A stretch of DNA of 9,300 bases from an uncultured Coriobacteriaceae bacterium (GTDB lineage: Bacteria > Actinomycetota > Coriobacteriia > Coriobacteriales > Eggerthellaceae). Position 1 is the stretch's first letter. Every line of letters starts with the position of its first letter. The position numbers and the translations under genes were made by a program. Location: positions 1 to 9,300 of the forward strand of contig CADBQL010000106.1 of the NCBI GenBank assembly GCA_902796815.1, given 5' to 3'. The notes under the pieces were generated by a model, which was given only the letters and a program-made list of their open reading frames with translations, made no database searches and was not told the DNA's origin. This document shows, one piece after another, positions 7,642 through 9,300 of this stretch.

Positions 7642-8700
7642 CTATGCTGGTATCGCAATCGAAAGCAGGCCAGTCGTCTCGGGAAGACCGCAAATGATGT
7701 TTGCGCACTGAACCGCCTGACCAGCAGCGCCTTTTCCGACATTATCGATTGCGCCCGTCGCCACAATCACATTCGCGTGGGCGTTGTAGACAGCCGCGAC
7801 ATGGGCCCGATTCGTGCCCGCCACCGAAGCCGTCTTAGGCTGGCGCCCGCCAGTCAAAACGCAGACGAACGCATCATTGGCGTAAAATTCCTGATACAGG
7901 GCATCGAGTTTTTCTTGCGTAACTTCGACATCGCCCAGAGGAATCGTCACCGTAGACAAGAGGCCGCGATCGAGCGGGGCCAGATGCGGCGTAAACACGA
8001 GACGCCCTTCTATACCCAGGATCTGTTCGATTTCGGGCGTATGGCGATGGTTCGCAACACCATACGCTTCGAGGTTTTCATCAGCAAAGCAGAAATGCGT
8101 ACGTTCGGTGGCCTTCTTGCCAGCCCCCGATACGCCCGAAACGGCATCGGCCACAATGGGCCCGTTGCCCGCAAGGCCGGCACGAATAGCCGGAGCGGCC
8201 GCAAGCGACGTTGCCGTCGGATAACAGCCAGCACAGCCTACGAGAACGGCCTCTCCCGCCGAACGGCGCTGTGCAAGCGCCTCCAAATCATCCCTGAACA
8301 GCTCGGGCAATCCGAATGCGCAACTGGCTAGCAAATCGGTCGCGGTATGTTTGACCTGATACCATTCCTCATATACAGCCGGATCCTTCAAGCGGAAGTC
8401 AGCCGACAAATCAACAACCGAAACGCCAGCATCTATGAGCGCCGGCGCCTGCGCGATAGCCGCCGTGTGCGGCACCGCCAAAAACACCACGTCGCAAGAA
8501 TGGAGCGGCGCATCCTCATGAGAGGAAAACTCTAGCTCGGTGCATCCCAAAAAATTCGGATACAAATCCGATATGCGCTTGCCGGCTAGCTCATTCGACG
8601 TTGCAGCAATCAACTCGAATTCCGGGTGCCCCAAAACGCACCGCACAACTTCTATGCCAGCAAAACCCGCTGCACCAACTACTCCAACCTTTATGCTCAT
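7642..8700 (-). CDS. argC: N-acetyl-gamma-glutamyl-phosphate reductase
   Basis: NADPH-dependent reduction of N-acetylglutamyl phosphate to the semialdehyde; cytosolic. 352 residues, normal for the family. Seen: the Rossmann dinucleotide motif GAAGFAG (9-15), VDLSADFRL (96-104), catalytic Cys159 in GCYPTATSLA, VSGVSGAGKK (187-196), NHRHTPEI (217-224, with the active-site His) and the C-terminal NVGKGAAGQAVQ (320-331). The more usual NPGCYPTA is CAGCYPTA here, with a second Cys (Cys156) three residues before the nucleophile. The start at 8700 (MSIKVGVVGAAG) puts the Rossmann strand at the N-terminus as expected and has GAGG at 8710-8713. First gene of the operon, with a promoter candidate about 40-65 nt upstream. 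Confidence 0.98.
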   Translation of the reverse strand: MSIKVGVVGAAGFAGIEVVRCVLGHPEFELIAATSNELAGKRISDLYPNFLGCTELEFSSHEDAPLHSCDVVFLAVPHTAAIAQAPALIDAGVSVVDLSADFRLKDPAVYEEWYQVKHTATDLLASCAFGLPELFRDDLEALAQRRSAGEAVLVGCAGCYPTATSLAAAPAIRAGLAGNGPIVADAVSGVSGAGKKATERTHFCFADENLEAYGVANHRHTPEIEQILGIEGRLVFTPHLAPLDRGLLSTVTIPLGDVEVTQEKLDALYQEFYANDAFVCVLTGGRQPKTASVAGTNRAHVAAVYNAHANVIVATGAIDNVGKGAAGQAVQCANIICGLPETTGLLSIAIPA

Positions 8701-8738
8701 GAGAAACCGCCTCGTTCTTGTTTAACGTACAAGTTACA

Positions 8739-8767
8739 ATCGTAGAAAATCCCCTCGTAATTTGCAA
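8739..8767 (-). promoter_or_regulatory. Sigma70-type promoter of the arg operon
   Basis: On the minus strand, -35 TTGCAA (8762-8767) and -10 TACGAT (8739-8744) are separated by exactly 17 nt. Each matches 4 of 6 consensus bases or better. Transcription would start near 8732 and give a short leader of about 31 nt with the GAGG Shine-Dalgarno of argC. It lies in the 143-nt gap before argC, where a promoter is expected. Confidence 0.65.
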
Positions 8768-8785
8768 GGTATTCACCGTATTTGC
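8756..8785. promoter_or_regulatory. Possible operator: two direct repeats 20 bp apart plus an ArgR-like half-palindrome
   Basis: CGTATTTGC (8777-8785) and CGTAATTTGC (8756-8765) on the + strand repeat the same motif with their ATTTGC cores 20 bp apart, about two helical turns; the second overlaps the -35. Between and over them, TGAATACCTTGCA on the minus strand (8763-8775) resembles an ArgR box (TGAAT-4-ATTCA/ATGCA) but has one base less in the centre. The layout fits a repressor site, but the regulator is unknown. Confidence 0.35.
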
Positions 8786-8809
8786 CGATTCCGCACTGGC
8801 GCGCAATCG
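8786..8809. repeat. Imperfect 9-bp inverted repeat upstream of the argC promoter
   Basis: CGATTCCGC and GCGCAATCG are separated by 6 nt, with one mismatched pair. Read on the + strand it is followed by TTTTG, so it could weakly terminate + strand transcription, yet no + strand gene precedes it. On the minus strand no T-tract follows. It may be an operator or a hairpin at the end of the small gene 8844-9038. Confidence 0.3.
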
Positions 8810-8843
8810 TTTTGTAACACAGAATAACTGTTTTGGGCAGCGA

Positions 8844-9038
8844 TTAAAACAACATCGAGGCCCGATCGCTGCAATTCAGCAAGTCAGAATCGAACAAGAT
8901 GCGCTCGAACACCGCAGGCCGCATGACGACAAGGCATTCGTCATCTCCGTCGAATACGATAACCGGCTCGTCGCTCGACTGCGCAACCCCCACCAATCCC
9001 CGAACGTTTTTAACCTCATCAAGGGTGCACGTATCCAT
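8844..9038 (-). CDS. Small Phd/YefM-like antitoxin (solitary), tentative
   Basis: 64 residues. The pattern is a short strand, a helix (LDEVKNVRGLVGVAQ), then EPVIVFDGDDECLVVM, a beta hairpin followed by a PAVFERILFDSDLL helix. This matches the layout of Phd/YefM antitoxins, where 'EPVVITRHGKPVAVLVSLEEYERL'-type sequences form the DNA-binding dimer. The resemblance is by eye. The gene looks real: AGGGAGG stands 7 nt before ATG 9038 (9046-9052) and an extended -10 promoter is found upstream. No toxin partner is seen on either side: argC lies downstream and only a gene tail upstream. Such proteins bind DNA at their own promoters, so it could regulate itself or the arg operon (inference). Alternatives are a degenerate toxin-antitoxin remnant or an unrelated small protein. 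No clear terminator separates it from argC, so read-through is possible. Confidence 0.6.
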   Translation of the reverse strand: MDTCTLDEVKNVRGLVGVAQSSDEPVIVFDGDDECLVVMRPAVFERILFDSDLLNCSDRASMLF

Positions 9039-9045
9039 GGGTATA

Positions 9046-9052
9046 CCTCCCT
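9046..9052 (-). promoter_or_regulatory. Strong Shine-Dalgarno of the small antitoxin-like gene
   Basis: AGGGAGG with 7-nt spacing to ATG 9038 is among the best ribosome-binding sites in the window. It decides for this frame over the overlapping 95-codon frame 8876-9163. Confidence 0.75.
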
Positions 9053-9068
9053 CACTACAGTGGTTTTT

Positions 9069-9135
9069 GCAGGCTTATAAAGTGCCGTCGCCTCAAGCTT
9101 AGAACCGTCGGGTCCTCCTGCACAACGGCGCCTGC
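9069..9135 (-). other. Leader with potential long-range stem upstream of the antitoxin-like gene
   Basis: In the predicted leader of about 107 nt, GCAGGC (9130-9135) can pair with GCCTGC (9069-9074), and the directly adjoining GCCGT (9125-9129) with ACGGC (9084-9088), leaving a one-sided 9-nt bulge. No known riboswitch or T-box motif was recognised. It may be a regulatory fold or chance. Confidence 0.25.
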
Positions 9136-9151
9136 ATCTCATGTCGTTGGT

Positions 9152-9160
9152 ATTGTACCA
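9152..9160 (-). promoter_or_regulatory. Extended -10 promoter for the antitoxin-like gene
   Basis: TGGTACAAT on the minus strand is an extended -10 (TGn plus TACAAT). No good -35 lies 16-18 nt upstream, which extended -10 promoters tolerate. A start near 9145 would leave a leader of about 107 nt before ATG 9038. Confidence 0.45.
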
Positions 9161-9181
9161 CAAATATCGTACATTCGTTCG

Positions 9182-9210
9182 ATGAGTTTTGCCCCTGGGG
9201 CAAAACTCAT
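9182..9210. repeat. Perfect 14-bp palindrome with a single central base
   Basis: ATGAGTTTTGCCCC and its exact reverse complement flank one T at 9196. It lies 8 nt after the stop of the probable gene tail at 9219-9300. As RNA it gives a 13-bp stem with a 3-nt loop. On both strands the GC core is followed by AAAA rather than TTTT, the reverse of a bidirectional intrinsic terminator. It may end the upstream transcript by structure alone, be a protein-binding site, or belong to a repeated intergenic family. Confidence 0.8.
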
Positions 9211-9218
9211 TGCGCAGG

Positions 9219-9300
9219 TCAGAGGCCCTTTGGCCGATAGAAAGCCCCGTTCACCATCAATCGGGAAGAAGATTCGTCGAACGTATCGTCCTTATCGGCA
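9219..9300 (-). CDS. Probable C-terminal end of an unidentified gene (partial)
   Basis: 26 codons run open from the right edge to a TGA at 9219-9221, ending MVNGAFYRPKGL. The other two minus-strand frames are closed by stops here. The codon use is like that of the neighbours, and a perfect hairpin-forming palindrome follows 8 nt later, as at a gene end. The fragment is acidic then basic and is too short to identify. It could be a chance open frame. Confidence 0.4.
   Translation of the reverse strand, partial: ADKDDTFDESSSRLMVNGAFYRPKGL

Noticed and set aside
9039..9145. T-box or arginine riboswitch in the leader of the small gene
   Set aside because: No T-box consensus, specifier stem or terminator could be recognised; only generic pairing is visible.
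8876..9163. A 95-codon minus-strand frame overlapping the antitoxin-like gene
   Set aside because: It has no good ribosome-binding site at its start and an Arg/Cys/Ser-rich translation; the 64-codon frame has AGGGAGG at ideal spacing and a folded-protein pattern.
9141..9185. Fourteen-codon + strand frame beginning ATGTCGTTG
   Set aside because: No ribosome-binding site, and it runs across the promoter and into the palindrome edge.
9182..9210. Standard rho-independent bidirectional terminator
   Set aside because: The GC core is followed by AAAA, not TTTT, on both strands, so the required U-tract is absent.

Overview
This window is an arginine biosynthesis operon on the minus strand. From its 5' end (right) to its 3' end (left) it reads argC - argJ - argB - argD - argG - argH, followed by the first 397 codons of a class A penicillin-binding protein (PBP) that runs off the left edge. 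All six enzymes are intact, with family-typical lengths and catalytic motifs. The base composition looks moderately GC-rich by eye. The argC-J-B-D...G-H order resembles actinobacterial operons, and the protein texture (for example in the PBP and ArgD) suggests a Coriobacteriia/Eggerthellales-type Actinomycetota. That placement is inference, not proof.

Layout, right to left. 9219-9300 holds the probable C-terminal tail of an unidentified minus-strand gene. A perfect 14-bp inverted repeat (9182-9210) follows 8 nt after its stop. Next come an extended -10 promoter candidate (9152-9160), a leader of about 107 nt, and a 64-codon gene with an excellent Shine-Dalgarno sequence whose product resembles Phd/YefM antitoxins. 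No toxin gene is visible beside it. The 143-nt gap 8701-8843 carries a good sigma70-type promoter for argC, with an imperfect ArgR-like half-palindrome and a 20-bp-spaced direct repeat over and just upstream of the -35. The operon follows: argC (17-nt gap), argJ (ATGA overlap), argB (65 nt), argD (128 nt), argG (73-74 nt), argH (52 nt), PBP.

The genes work together as follows. ArgB, ArgC and ArgD convert N-acetylglutamate to N-acetylornithine. ArgJ moves the acetyl group back to glutamate (the recycling pathway) and releases ornithine. ArgG and ArgH convert citrulline to arginine. The step from ornithine to citrulline (ArgF, ornithine carbamoyltransferase) and the regulator ArgR are absent. 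They would be expected between argD and argG in a mycobacterial-type cluster, where this window has only a 128-nt gap with a strong hairpin against the argG ribosome-binding site. The most unusual features are this argF/argR gap, the solitary antitoxin-like gene upstream of the operon, and the perfect palindrome whose A/T arms have the opposite polarity to a terminator. No mobile elements, tRNA, rRNA or CRISPR arrays were seen.
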